The notes: a model not told the origin generated them from the letters alone. Positions 35,918-47,290 are shown, counted from the stretch's first letter. The stretch is DNA of 64,000 nt from Opisthorchis felineus (GCA_004794785.1 SJOL01008415.1:83164-147163), one strand, 5' to 3'. Translations and numbers: made by a program.

Positions 35918-36010
35918 CGTTCATTCTCAGCTGGGCAAAAGCATACCGTCAGGCGTTATCATACTGGTACAGTCATAATAAAGGTGCGACTGATGTTGGG
36001 GGTAGCCACG
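35918..36010 (-). repeat. second short 3'-tail copy of the C-rich LINE family
   Basis: The plus strand here (CATACCGTCAGGCGTTATCA ... ACAGTCATAATAAAGGTGCG) matches 49175-49240 of copy B (CATGCCGTCAGGCATGATCA ... ACAGTCAGAATAAAAAAATG), in the same orientation. Confidence 0.55.
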
Positions 36011-36089
36011 CAAATGATGGACACTATTTGACGCAGATATGGTCATGTCTAAACTGGCACGATCTAAATGTGGTGGGCATCTAGGGCGA

Positions 36090-37012
36090 GGTAAAGCAGT
36101 TAGTAGGGTTTTTTCTCGTCTGTTAGAGAACACATTCCCATTCCCTCCTCTTCCCAAGCTTCAAACTCCGGCAGCTGCTGCTGCAAACGCCAGCTTAACC
36201 GTCGTTCACTCTGGCTGGTCCCCGGAATACACCCGTGTGGACCTCCATCTGAGTCAAAATCACCCATGATCCTGCATCGGCCCAAGACAATCTGTTTTAC
36301 TCCCCACATCTAAACCAAATCCTGCCGCCACGACAGTGAGCAACCCCTGCCCGAACACCGCAACTTCAAAGTCCGTTACGGGGCTCACCAGAAACATAAA
36401 TATTTCAGTGCAGTAATGACATGGCACTGCCATACCCAGTTTGATGGCATACCCGAAAATATTTTGTTCATTCTCTCAACTGTTTCCTCTCTCTCGTTCG
36501 CACCTTCAATTTCAAGTTCGAACAAATTGTTCACACAGCCCCAGCTGTCTCTGGGACAAGTTCATTCTAACCCGGTGAGCCTTTTGTTTGGATCTAAGCC
36601 TCCCGATTTTGTGCTGCAATTTCAGTTTAACCCACCCAAAAGTTCAATGATTTTACTTATGACGCTCGTTCGTATGCATATTCATGCATAATCACTATTT
36701 CTCCCTCCCAAACACCTTTTACAACTGACTTCCCTCCAACAAAAATAACGGTCTTCTTAGTTTAAGTGCAAACCACATTTTTAGACGAAACTTGCCATTT
36801 ATTCCCACTGCAAAGTCCTCCAACTCTCCTTTCTCACTCAAGCCTCTCGCGACCCTTGCCATTAACTCAAAGTCCAGGATCACTTAGTGTCAGCAACGGC
36901 TTTTGGTTTCATTACTGAGATAGTCGTACTTCTTGTTCAATTGCTCTAGTTTTTTGTTTTTCGCAGCTTACACTTAAATTTCACGTGATAAGCATGTCTC
37001 TTTGATTTTTCC
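36090..37012 (+). repeat. LINE copy C: 3' untranslated region
   Basis: Collinear with the 3' regions of copy A (42.4-43.2 kb) and copy B (reverse, 50.26-49.35 kb). Shared blocks include CCCTCCTCTTCCCAAGCTTC (36140), the CTGCCATACCCAGTTTGATG block (36427), CTGCAATTTCAGTTTAACCC (36614) and a TTTCACGTGATAAGCATG block (36980). It stops near 37012, where Penelope-like coding sequence begins on the other strand; the terminal ATT tail is missing. Confidence 0.7.
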
Positions 37013-37018
37013 TGCCCC

Positions 37019-37645
37019 TCAGTTGTGTTGTTGATAGCCACGGTCAGTTGTAACGGTTCGGCTGGGTTTTCGCGCGTGTGCTTCCTGTGGATTTAGGCGT
37101 AAACCTATTATCATTGAAATTTCCACAATACACTCAGAGATTGGCAATCCATGGACGATCCCCACTGCACCTTCTTTGGTTTCCACGTTTCTTGATCCCT
37201 CCAAAATTGTCCTGCATTGTTGACTGAGTGTTGAGATCCACTGGTAAGATGATTCACGCGCTTCCACAGTTCTTTTGAAATGTTTTCTGTGAAGGCTTCT
37301 GATATTGATATGATGAGATGATTGGGCGTAATGATACCATTTCATTGTGAACCCTTAAAAGCTTGTAGTGTCTGGCAACTGCCGAATCGTGGGTCTCCAC
37401 TCTTCAGCATTCCTCCCGTGTGGCTTGATTTTCTTCAGGGTTTTGTTCACTCTGTTTGGGATTTTTTTGGCTGTTTTGAAGAAGGTGATACGTCTGTTTT
37501 CGTTGACTGGAGCGTAAGCTTTGTCGGTGTATTTCACTTTATCTGGAATGAATGCCATTCCTTTCCTGCCAGCTGGCAAAATATCGATTATATGGTCTGC
37601 TTTGAAGTTGTTTATTGCTCGTTTTTCCTCTGGAGATAAGACAAC
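37019..37645 (-). pseudogene. Penelope-like element, amino-terminal and central RT part
   Basis: From 37645 the minus strand reads LSPEEKRAINNFKADHIIDI, then LPAGRKGMAFIPDKVKYTDK. This is the family block xxEExxAxxxLxxDxxIxIxPADKGxxxVxMDxxxY, with DK of PADKG changed to GR. Next is ENRRITFFKTAKKIPNRVNK in place of the ...TY..L..DPT..... block. In another frame, KEGAVGIVHGLPISECIVEI (about 37190-37130) resembles the GxAMGSPxSxxxAEIxLE motif-B block. Together with 28870-29320 (motif C and thumb) it would account for most of one RT, with 7.7 kb between the two parts. Confidence 0.7.
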
Positions 37646-38095
37646 ATATATCCTGTTTTGCAGGATAACGTAGACAATAATTTTGGGGGCGCATTCTAAG
37701 ACTCGGCTGTAAAATACAAAGAAATGCGAGTATCTGAGAACATTAGGGCCGAACGCCTAGCCGGGATCACGTAGCGGCAAGTTACTTGGAATTTAGATGA
37801 GAAGACCTTCTGGCCGAACGCAATCGATTAGCAAGACAGACTGTCTAAGCTAAAGCTAAGTTAGTGAAAGGCGGATATGTTTGAGAGAAACGGTGTTTAG
37901 GAATACTCGCTGCCTGAAAACACGGTGAGTTTACCGTGGAACGTGATGAGGCTTTCGCCGATACAGAGCAGGAAGAGAATGAAGCCCATGGCATTCCTGT
38001 GCATGATCGCACTGTGCATCGGTAATGCAGAGTACGGTTTGTATTTAAACACCGTATCTTTTGTCCCGCAAGTCGGGCGTGGGGTAAGCAAGCGT
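37646..38095. other. no gene supported
   Basis: Overlapping frames on both strands around 37845-38300 show no recognisable motif. The 5' part of LINE copy A endonuclease may lie here but is not recognised. Confidence 0.35.
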
Positions 38096-38129
38096 TTATT
38101 GTTGACCCTTCCAGTATCATCTCCACTGC

Positions 38130-38972
38130 ACATGCCCTTCCTCGTACGTCTAAATTTCTGCCTGGAGACTTTAACCTGCCGAATATCTCCTGGTCCGCCA
38201 CTACGGGCCCCGCCCGTTACGCCGCACTGCTTGCTCAACTTAGTGTCCCAAATCGTACATAGCCCCACTCGTGGCTTACATACTCTGGACCTTACATTCT
38301 CCAACGATGGCCATTTTGCTACAGCTGCAGTTGGCCCGCGCTTCCCAGGAAGAGATCACTTCGTCGTTTCTTGCAACGTAGTCAGTTGTGGCCAAACTGT
38401 CCCTCTGAGTCCATCCCTGTTTCATCTCCTCTCTCTGGATACTTTACAAGCTCCTTCGTCAAAGCTGGCGTCTCAGGATTGGGACCACTTCTTCCTCTCG
38501 GCAAATACACACCTTGTCTGTGACATCCTTTACCAAAACTTATTGACTGCCCTTCACCTTATTTCTCCTGTAAAACGTTTTCACATCAGTATCTCCGGCC
38601 AAGAAAAAGTTATTAACTACCTTGGATGCCAAAATACCTCGGGCTAGCAGAGAATATCGGAAATCTCAGGATTTCTCATCACTAATTCTCACCAATAAAC
38701 TCTCTACTGACCGAGAATCCCTGTGGATATCTTTCCAACGCCGAGAGGAGAACACCGCCCTCAGAGCTCCTTCCTATACCAAATTGCTCAGCCGACTGTT
38801 CCGTAGGAGTTGTACCCCAAATAACCACTCAATTACTTGTTTGCATTTCACAAATAATGATCCCATCACTGATCCTGTCAATATAGTAGACCATGTGAAC
38901 GCTCACTTCGCCAGCTGTTACTTACCCATCTCTTCCAACTCCAACCCCATACCCACTGCTGCAAATCTCTAA
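38130..38972 (+). pseudogene. LINE copy A: endonuclease carboxy-terminal part and linker
   Basis: One frame has FLPGDFNLPNISWSATTGPA (GDFN box, from about 38155). Another has RGLHTLDLTFSNDGHFATAA (family LDLxxTN) and FPGRDHFVVSCNV, where the family has SDHxxV (S to R), at 38270-38370. A 116-codon frame at 38622-38972 matches the RT-proximal linker (ASREYRKSQDFSSLI...). Frameshifts separate the parts. Confidence 0.7.
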
Positions 38973-39019
38973 ACTCTCAACGGTCAGGGCAGCCACCCAA
39001 CGAGCAGTAATGTAACCAT

Positions 39020-39991
39020 CCCCTAGCTGGTGTTTCTTCTCTTCTTATAAAGAATAAGGACTCTGTTGCGCCAGGGGCCGACGGCCTTCCACCCCGTGTT
39101 CTGAGACAGGACGGCCAAGATATTGGAATCCTTGTAGTAACTCTTTTTACCCACTCTTTAAACCATGGAGTCGTCCCCTCCCAGTGAAAGAAATCTATAA
39201 TCCACCCGCATTCCAAATCCGGATCTAGACAAACTCCTTCCAAATACAGGGGAATCCACCATGCCTCCCTCCTAATGAGAACCCTTGAACGTCTGGTCAA
39301 AGGTCCATTAACCAAGTTCCTCCTGGCTAATAATGCCACAGATGCCCGACGGTATGGATTTTTGTCCCAAAGATCCGTTAGCGGCTGCCAGCTTCACTTC
39401 TTCGAGACCATCACTGCAACCTATGACGCTGGAGACTCCACTGTAACAGATTATCTGGACATTCAAAGAGCCTTTGACCAGGTCCCCTATGCATCCCTGC
39501 TACATAAACTTAGTACCATTGGCATCACTGGAAACTTATTTCAGTGGTTTGCCTCCTACCTACCTGACAGGAAGCAAATAACACAAATCGGGGGCTTACA
39601 ATCATCTTCACTCTCGATCACCAATGGAGTCATTCAAGGAAGTGTGCTAGGCCCCATCCTCTTCCTACTGTACATTAACGACGTCTTCGGAGCCATATCC
39701 CATGGTAAGGTCTTCCTCTTCGCGGACGATATAAAAATCGCGTACACATTCCCCCCCACCGCACAAGCCCTTACCTTTAATCAGATTAAGCAAGACCTAG
39801 ATTCACTGACTCGCTGGTCAAGCGACTCTGGCTTAAGCTTCTCCTCCACGAAATCCTGCATAACTTCCTGCCGCTGCTCCCTCCCGGCAGATGCTTTCAC
39901 AATTAATGGAAATCCTATCCCTCATTCCACGGAGATAAAAGATCTTGGCCTCAGCTACTCCTGTACGTTTAGCTTTTCCCACCAGGTGTAG
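39020..39991 (+). pseudogene. LINE copy A: reverse transcriptase
   Basis: An upstream frame gives NKDSVAPGADGLPPRVLR (39050-39105), then a break. The 238-codon frame 39275-39991 holds ARRYGFLSQRSVSGCQLHFF, motif A in TDYLDIQRAFDQVPYASLL, NGVIQGSVLGPILFLLYIND (motif B) and VFLFADDIKIAYTF (motif C, near 39715-39735, both Asp present). It then runs SLTRWSSDSGLSFSSTKSCI and PIPHSTEIKDLGLSYSCTFS (the KDLGV block). The palm is intact over this stretch; the upstream frame break and the truncated endonuclease make it non-autonomous. Confidence 0.85.
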
Positions 39992-39999
39992 TTCCAGGT

Positions 40000-40683
40000 T
40001 TTCCGAGCACGCAGGCTCAGTTTTTTAAAACTACGCGCCTTTCACCTTCCAGACAAAATGGCTGCAATTTTTAAGCCATGCGTACGACAAATCGTGGAAT
40101 TCTGTCCCTTGTTCTCCTCCCCTTACACCCAGAGTTGTAGACCCGCAATTGAAAGCGTCCAACGCCTAATCACGAAAAAGCTGTTCCCTCGGTCCAACCC
40201 TCTCTCTTACCGATCCCACTGTCAAATCCTAGGCCTTGAACCATTATGGCTCAGACGGTTTGTGGTGAATCTAGCTCTCTTACACCGTCTGCCGCACAAA
40301 AACGACTTTATGGCAGAGGCTAGACCAAACGTAAATCCTCGTTCCTGCTACAGATTCCGTAACTCCTGCAACCTCTTAGTGTGTCCTCCAGCTCGTACAA
40401 ACCTACTCCACTACTTCTTTCTAGTCTACTATGCTTACATCTGGAACAGCCCTCCTGAGCAGCTGAGAAACATCACGCATCGTCATACTTTTTCTCAGTC
40501 CATGGACAAATTCCTTACCTGTGAAACTGCTGCCGCCTTACTTAATACCCAACTGCCCCCGACCTCCTCTATGAATCGGGTCCAGTGCGCATTCGAGTTT
40601 AACGACGATACAGTTAGTAAGCAAGTAAAAAAAATCCTGTTATCATATCTTCCTAACCTCTTGACTTGCTTCAAGCCACTGTA
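40000..40683 (+). pseudogene. LINE copy A: carboxy-terminal region
   Basis: 208-codon frame (40058-40684). KPCVRQIVEFCPLFSSPYTQ is the xxxVRPxLEYxxxVWxPxxx block. IESVQRLITKKLFPRSNPLS is the IExVQRxxTK block. LGLEPLWLRRFVVNLALLHR follows. YYAYIWNSPPEQLRN is the WNxLP end motif. The stop codon is at 40681-40683. It is open and typical in length for this class of LINE. Confidence 0.8.
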
Positions 40684-43415
40684 GGACTTAAACGCTTACT
40701 TGGTATAAATATGTTGTGCTACTGGCCTGGTTGTCTTTCTTTTTTCCCCATCCAACGTATACCTCGTTCTAGTCAAGTCCCTACCTCGGATTACTCTATC
40801 AGCTCCGTCTAGTGACTGGTGCTCTTGGCCTAACTGTAACTGATAAAAACCAAACCAAAGTCAGCTTCTTTTCTTCATTACTAGAGCGCATTATGCACCG
40901 ATGTATATATATACCAAATCCATCTGCTTATATGCTCCACAGCTCACTAAACACACACACGCAACATTGCGGTACGCTTCTGCTTGACATGTGAGCAACA
41001 CCAACGCTTAGTCGCCGTTCAGCCATAGTGCACTCGCCCTGAATATCACTATTTCATTCCCATTGTCTCATTGGCAACTGCCATTTCACTCGGCCCCTCC
41101 GCGACTTGCCAGCCAGCGTCTGTCTGCTGTTTGCTCGTTCAAATTGACTGATCTGTTTTTACTGGCCTTGCTGTCTCCCCGACTGGGAAAAAATGGTAGC
41201 CTGAGTACCTTATTATTGCACAAACCGCATTAATGACCAATTGGACGGTTTTTTACCTTGCAGATCTGGTAGCATGCACGAGGGCTGAAAACCTCGTGTG
41301 GTGGACGGGTACACCCTGCAGGTGGGGTCGCCCTGTTACGTTGCACCATGGGCGTTCGTATACCCGCCACCTCTCCAGTAGCGCGGGTGCATCGCCCATC
41401 GCCGGTGGTTCTGAGCCTGGCCTTTGAATTCAGATAATTGAAAAAAGAGCACTGTTGTCTTCTGTTTGTTGCTGCTGGTGTTGGACTCGCCTCGGTTGAG
41501 TTATTTATCTGGCAACGCCATAAACTACAGATGAGAAAAAACTGGCCTTCCCTCTGTCAAAGTTAAAAAAGCAATATACCTGGGATCGCCTGAAGATACT
41601 CTGCGATGTCCGTGGCCTACATCGACGTGCATAACTGAAACTGCCTTCGTCATAACCGAGGATACACCGCACTAAAACCCACCTCATCAACCAAACAAAA
41701 AAACACCTACCAGCTGCTTCAAGGAGTAGACACACACTATATAATTATACAAAGACTCCGAACCCTCCACTACCAGCGTGCGAGCTAGCGTCGAAAGTCT
41801 TTTTCGCCATGCACCACTTTTAGACTGAAGCTGATAGTAGTGCTTCGGGGACTAGTGACCATTCCCTTTGCGTTCACCTTCCCTCCTAGATTGTCCTAGT
41901 ATTGTCTAACTCACTAGTAACCTCCAGGAAATCTATTCCATCATCTAAGAAGTTCCACCGCCGCCAGTCCCAAAGTGCTTGGTTTCCCTTACCACGCTGC
42001 CTCGCTCCCAATTACATCGTACTGTCCCGTTTCAGACAGTATAATAGCATATATTAGAAGTCTCAGCTTGACTTTGATAACTAGACTACTGAGTGCAGAT
42101 CCATCCTTATCCCCTCTTGTTTAAACACTTGTCGTCAACAACCTAACTGTAGCGAACGTTTAGATTTTTCTCAAAGGTCTATATCCTGTCTGATGACTCC
42201 TATAACTCTCTAGGCCTTATTGATCTCGTCCCATCTCATCTTCTTCCTAAGCTTTGACCTGCGGTAATACGTGCTATGGACGTCCTGTTTGGACGTTATC
42301 CACTCCACCCGATCTGCGCAATACACCTGAAGGGACCCCCGACCAGACAAAAAAACAACTACTACCTGCGACGTTGCATTGGTTTCGCTCTCCCTTCGGA
42401 AACCCTTGGCAAACCCACATCACACTGCTCACACAACTGCAAATCCCAACCCAATTACCTCAATCATGACGTCCATCACGGGCTGTCCAGAAACTGAAGT
42501 ATCTCATTGCAGTGACGGCACTTACTGCCATACCCAGTTTGATAGCATACCCGCAACTGTTCACTTCCTACTTTGACTGCGCCCTCTCGCCCACCAGTCG
42601 GCTTACCTACAACCACAATAAAAATCTTCTTCTGATCCCAACCGCCCCCGGGGGGCGTTCATTTCAGTCTGCTGAACCTTCTATTGGATCTAAACATCTC
42701 GATGTCTTTTACTTTGTACTTCCCACCAAGTCAGTCATTTTCCGTGCAGGTTGCGTTCATTCTTGTGTGTTTGCGTGAACTCCTTCTCCCAAGGAACCTT
42801 TTACACCCGTCCCCGCTCCGGCAGCAACACTAGTGAGTCTCTCCAGTTTTACTGCACATTGTGATTCTGAATTTCCTACTACCATTTATCCGTACCGCTT
42901 ATTCCCCCACCTACGCTTTTCCTGACTCTAGCCATACGCCCAACAGCCCAAGGATACGAACCTTAGTAATGGTCTTAGGCTTTGGTTCAAATTGGCCGGT
43001 CAGATCGCGCCAGTTCTGCTGCTTCTCCTAATCCGTTATTCTGGTTCCACTTTTTCCGCACTTTCAAGTTTTTAAAATTATTTTTATCACGTACGAGGCA
43101 GAAAGTCTCTTGTTATGCCCTCCCTCGTATTGTTTTTTGCCCGCTACTTTCAAAACTTGACGATAGTTTCTTGTCTCTTCTGATATGTTTCCCATAAGAA
43201 AGAATGATCCCGTGTAATTTCGGTTCCTTACCCATGCCGCCTCAGGCACGACCAAGTCTACTTCGGATAATGCCCATTGTTAATATCGCCGTCCCTTTTC
43301 CAAGAAATTTCCGGTACCCACAAACCCCATCAGTCATGCACTTATTCTGACTGTAACTTTACGATCTGGCCTGAAGGTATGCCACCCGCTAGTTGGGAAT
43401 AAACATTATTATTAT
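40684..43415 (+). repeat. LINE copy A: 2.7-kb 3' untranslated region
   Basis: No long frame; C/T-rich on the sense strand. Landmarks shared with copy B in reverse order are the ACACACACA-containing block at 40945, CCTCCGCGACTTGCCAGCCA (41096), the structured block (41277-41371), ACTGCCATACCCAGTTTGAT (42526) and the terminal block ending AATAAACATTATTATTAT (43391-43415). Confidence 0.7.
41277..41371 (+). ncRNA. candidate structured RNA element in the LINE 3' region
   Basis: A perfect 7-bp hairpin (CACGAGG 41277-41283 with CCTCGTG 41292-41298, loop of 8) is followed at once by an 11-bp long-range stem with one bulged A. GGTGG (41300-41304), A, CGGGTA (41306-41311) pair with TACCCG (41361-41366) and CCACC (41367-41371). 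Inside, CGCCC (41329-41333) can pair with GGGCG (41350-41354). The long stem is fully kept in copy B (51157-51229), the hairpin with one mismatch, the inner stem only partly. A DNA-level or coding reason for the conservation is not excluded. Confidence 0.4.
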
Positions 43416-44113
43416 CAATTTGAATTGAACTAAGCTGTCTTAGAAAAACAGCAGGGGAACCTGGCCCAAAGCTTTTTTGACGTCTAAATAAACCACAACA
43501 TACTAACCGGCATCATTGGGTGCAGTGATGCCTTCAAAGAAGTGGAATTGGTAAACATCGACGAATTTGAGCCTGGAATTCGCGGTACAGATCGTTTATG
43601 ATATTTGTGGTTGACGAAAGTTGGACCCGAAACCTTATGGTTTCCAGTGAGAACGATGCATGGTAAAGTCTCATGAAATCATGAGTATTAAGTGTGAAAA
43701 ATATCTAAGGCTACAGGCTTTTTGCACAGAGGAGGAAAGATTACAGAATTATAGTGGGGATAAATTTATTCTGGATGGTTATTGCGGCGTCCCTATCCAA
43801 TATTTCTTAGGGCACAGCGAAAAAGCCATTGATTTCGGTACTACATCGAGTAAAAATTCGAAAAAAGAAAGAACAGCCCAGCTAGAACTCTGATAATGAT
43901 GCTGAGAGGTGGGTCAGGATGTCGACCGTGTTCTGGGATACACATTGCGCTTGGACATGTGTGTTTAAGCTCAGAAGGAAAAGCAATTAGGGACAAGTAG
44001 CAACTAAAAAATCACTCTGAAGTTGTCGACTATAGTGGCGGGATCTGTGATGTGACAATTGTCAGTGGAAGCTATCCGGGCGGTCGATTAAGGTGAATAG
44101 ATACAACGCCAGC
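43416..44113 (-). other. G/A-rich flank of the BEL element; probable distal part of LINE copy D
   Basis: No gene supported. The plus strand is G/A-rich, like the flank on the other side of the BEL element (47752-48900), where a minus-strand LINE endonuclease is recognisable. The two flanks were probably continuous before the insertion. Target duplication CCAGC is at 44109-44113. Confidence 0.4.
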
Positions 44114-44508
44114 TGTATCGTCCATTACTTTGACATTGAAAATTCCTCACGTTTCTTGCCCCTATTTGTACCCCTCTCCAGTTTCGTGTTTAGTGCGTCT
44201 ATATGAACTGACGTCTGTTTGTCCTTACCACTTCACCCATTTGGCCTTGAGGTCATCCAGCCATTTGTGACCGACCTTATGCACATGTGACTGTCTCACG
44301 TGGGAGCCTGTTTGCTCATTTGGTTCGTAAATTTGTCGTCCAAGTGGACCGTTTGTTGTTGCCGAGTATCTACTGTCGAGGTTTGTACATTTTGTGAATT
44401 GATGTCTTATGTTAATAGTACCATATAGAAACCCAGCTCCGACTTTGTTTTGCCTCCCCGGAGGTTCTGGTATTACGCGTCACTCGAAGATACCGTTTTC
44501 TTGTTACA
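44114..44508 (+). repeat. BEL/Pao 5' LTR
   Basis: 395 bp, TGTATCGTCC...TTGTTACA. Matches the 3' LTR from end to end; differences are dense in the first 110 bp and sparse after that. A TATA-like TTTGTGAATTGATG / TTAATAGTACC region lies near 44391-44425. Confidence 0.92.
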
Positions 44509-44564
44509 GAACTCGACATTGCGTCGTCTTGTTTGAAATAAAGGCGTCAACTTTTGGAACCATC

Positions 44565-45894
44565 ATGAGGGAAACAGGATCCAAGGACGCGGAAACTATT
44601 GAGGCTGCCGAGGAAACATTTGCAATGCAGTTTGCTTCGCGCCCCGGTTCTTGTAAGTCCCTTTGTGCGTCTACTCGTAAAAGTTATGTATCTAGGAAAG
44701 CAATAAGGATTGCTCAGCTCCAGGAATATCGGGTTAAGCGAGAGGTTGAGCTCCAGCGTGCTCTCCTAGAAGCACAGAGTAAAACCGAGTTAGCCAAAAT
44801 TAAGCTAGAGGCCGGTGAGGACTCACCAGATGAAGTCTGGGAACCAGTGGCCTCAGCTGATCGGTTACCGCAGTACGTGAAGCCACCGATAGATGAAAAA
44901 CCTCTAGGATATGCTGATGATATAGGAGGGTCATCTGCAGGGCCAAAACCGGCCATTTCCATCACTCCAGTGACAACCACTGTGGAACTACCTAAGGTGG
45001 AACTATCATATTTTGATGGTAATCCGAGTCATTACTGGAGGTTCACACGACAATTTGAGATATATATTGAAGGCAAGGTGGAGTACGCCGGTCAGATGCT
45101 CCTGTATTTGACTCACTACTGTCAAGGCGACGCGAAGGCAGCCATTGAAGAATGTGTGATGCTCCCGCCAGAAGTAGCATACTCCAGGGCTCAAGGGATC
45201 CTACGCAATCTTTTCGGTCAGCCCCATATTATTGCTCGCTCTCCGCTTAAAAGCCTGTTCCGACTGGCACGACAGACCACTGGAGCAGCCAAGTTTCTGT
45301 CAGACTTGTGCATAAAAATGAGAAGTTGTGAAATTGCGCTAGCAGAAATGCGTTACGTTTCAGATTTGCACTCGCTTGCGGTTGTAGAAAGGATCGTGCG
45401 TTTTCTTCCCTCGCCACTGGCAACTGGCTCGAGAAGGGGAAGTTAGACGCCCTCCTGTGCCGCTAACTTCCAGCAACCAAACTCCTAGACGGAATGGTTT
45501 CACGAGCTTGTTAACCAATATAAGGCCAGACGCAGACAGTGGTCCAAGCACTTGCCCATTATGTTCACAGCCCCACCCAATTTTCGGCTGCTAGCGCTTC
45601 CTATCTGTGGAAGATTCCGATAGGTGGAGGTGCATACGGGAGCATAATGCATGCTTTGTTTGCTTAGGGGGCTCCCACATGGCTAAAGATTGCAAGTCAG
45701 TCGTTCGATGTGGTCAGTCGAGTTGTAGGGGACGACATCATAGGTTGTCGCATGCATCAAAACCCGGAAACAAAGCAGGGACGTCTTCGGAGGCGGAGAG
45801 TTTTTGTGCCTTAACTCAAGCCAGTCAGCTTCCAACACGCCCAGGAGTTACTCCTGTTAAGCTTGACAGTCCAGCAGGAAGGGTGACAAAGTAG
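44565..45894 (+). pseudogene. BEL/Pao gag-like protein with zinc clusters
   Basis: Start ATG at 44565, in a frame open to 45446. A charged helical amino-terminal part (IRIAQLQEYRVKREVELQRA...) is followed from about residue 140 by the DUF1759 gag-like domain: LPKVELSYFDGNPSHYWRFT (family LPKxELPxFDGxPxxYxxF), then AGQMLLYLTHYCQGDAKAAI and YSRAQGILRNLFGQPHIIA. A +1 shift lies near 45430. Then CPLCSQPHPIFGC (about 45550-45590) and, in frame 45607-45894, CFVCLGGSHMAKDC (CX2CX4HX4C zinc knuckle) and SCRGRHHRLSH. TAG at 45892-45894 separates this from the protease in the same frame. The protein would form the particle that carries the element RNA. Confidence 0.85.
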
Positions 45895-46280
45895 GCGTTT
45901 TTGGATACCGGGTCCGACATAACATTAGTAAAGAGGGAACTTCTGGTAAGAAACGGGGTCAGGCTGCTGCCCACCTCTATGGCCATTGCTACACTGGGTG
46001 GTCCCATGGAAGGCACCTCCGAATCCAATGAAATCAGGCTCTTATCAATGGATGAATGTCAGTCGATAGATATTGACGGGGCATTCGCCGTTGACAACTT
46101 ACCCATGCGAGCTGTCTCATCTATTAAAGAATTGGCTAGCTCTTGGCCGCGCCTTTACGAAGTCGCCTTTGACGAATTGGCTGGAGACGAGGTAGGAATC
46201 CTTCTCGGGTCTGATGTATCCAAAGCGTACTGGGTAATCGATCGGCGCTTGGGAGACAAAAACAGCCATTTGCCGTAAAG
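45895..46280 (+). pseudogene. BEL/Pao aspartic protease
   Basis: In frame with the preceding zinc cluster: AFLDTGSDITLVKRELLVRN carries the catalytic DTG. It continues through AIATLGGPMEGTSESNEIRL to VGILLGSDVSKAYWV, the second-half ILxGxD element (DUF1758-type protease of BEL/Pao). The frame ends at TAA 46276-46278. Only the upstream TAG and the lack of a downstream pol link spoil it. Confidence 0.85.
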
Positions 46281-47030
46281 GCCTTACTTGGTTGGATACT
46301 TCTTGGTCCGATGGGATTTGGGGCGAGGCAGAAGGTTGTCAGTCATTGCATGACCGGGTACAGTCAGGACATCCACAAGCCTTTGCAGAGGCTCCATAGT
46401 TCGGAATTCACAGACACTTCAGCATACAACACTAGTCTCTCCTTAGAGGACCAGAAAGCATTATTGACCGTAGAGACTGGTGCGGTGTTGGTGACTCCCC
46501 TTAAGTCCGTTGCAGTACCAAGGTTAAAGTTTACAGCTGCGTGTTTGACAGTCCGAGTAGCAGATCTAATTGGAATAGGTGAAAAGAGCTACTTCCAGCA
46601 TACTGCGTTTTGGGCAGACTCTATGATAGCTCTGTACGGTGTCCATGACATATCTTCTAGATTTTGTACCTTTGTCGTAAATCGACTAACAAGTATTCGT
46701 GATGCGTCGTCACCTACTCACGTAACGTCGGAGAACAACCCAACCGACGTTGTCTCTCGAGGGACATCCAACCTTAGTCCGCTGCGTGGACGGTTAACTG
46801 CACCAAGATGTTCACTCGAACAAGAGAGTAATTGGCCTCCAAGGCCTCGATTGAAGCCGCCCGAGCTGAAGAGCTTTGTAGTACATGTTCACAAACTCGA
46901 ACGAAATGATGGCGTATGCCTACTAATAGCCCGGTTTTCCTGTTGGGTGAAGCTAAAGAAGGTTGTAGCTTGGTCACTACGTTATAATCAATATCTATCG
47001 ATTAAAGCAGGCAGGGTGAGGAAGGAGCTC
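46281..47030 (+). pseudogene. BEL/Pao pol remnant: protease-RT link joined to RNase H
   Basis: 46281-46460 corresponds to the stretch between protease and RT: LLGWILLGPMG in one frame (family TxLGWxxxGP), then SSEFTDTSAYNTSLSLEDQK (family ...SVEDxxAL). At about 46480-46500 it jumps directly to the RNase H region: TPLKSVAVPRLKFTAACLTV (family SIPRLELxAAxLAxR), AFWADSMIALY (Asp of WTDS kept as WADS), FCTFVVNRLTSIRD, then NNPTDVVSRGTSNLSPL. The whole RT palm is missing. WVKLKKVVAWSLRYNQ is the ...RxxAWxxRF block before integrase. Confidence 0.85.
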
Positions 47031-47290
47031 TACCCTCTGATGGAGATGTGCCTCGTGAAAAATGGACTGTAGTGGTAGTAGATGGTTGTGAGGCGAGCTC
47101 AGACAGCTTAGTAAGAGCCGTGCATGTTAGAACGGCGGGCAGCGCTCTCAAGAAGGATAGTTGAAAGGTATGATTACTGGGGAGACGCGATTGGGCTTGT
47201 ACTCCATCGAAACCGGCACTTGTGGCAGGAGTGGACTCGGACCTCTCGTGTCGGTGGCTGGTGTGGTACCTTAAAATGGAGCTGAGCATA
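47031..47290 (+). pseudogene. BEL/Pao integrase carboxy-terminal (DUF5641) remnant
   Basis: VPREKWTVVVVDGCEASSDS then LVRAVHVRTAGSALKKDS matches the carboxy-terminal integrase segment (family PRxxWxxxxVxxVxxGxDGxVRxVxVRTxxG). The zinc-binding and catalytic core domains are absent, so a second internal deletion joins RNase H to this point near 47020. Stops follow at 47161 and shortly after. Confidence 0.75.

Larger units (their letters stand above)
38096..43415 (+). mobile_element. LINE copy A (CR1/jockey-like, C-rich sense strand)
   Basis: Endonuclease remnant (38130-38640), linker, RT (39020-39991), thumb (40000-40683), then a long untranslated region ending in AGTTGGGAATAAACATTATT plus further ATT units at 43391-43415. 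The 3' region is shared collinearly with copy B (51690-49139, reverse) and partly with copy C, so it belongs to the element and is not a chance neighbour. The sense strand is strongly C>G throughout. 5'-truncated and frameshifted, but the RT is open. Confidence 0.8.
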
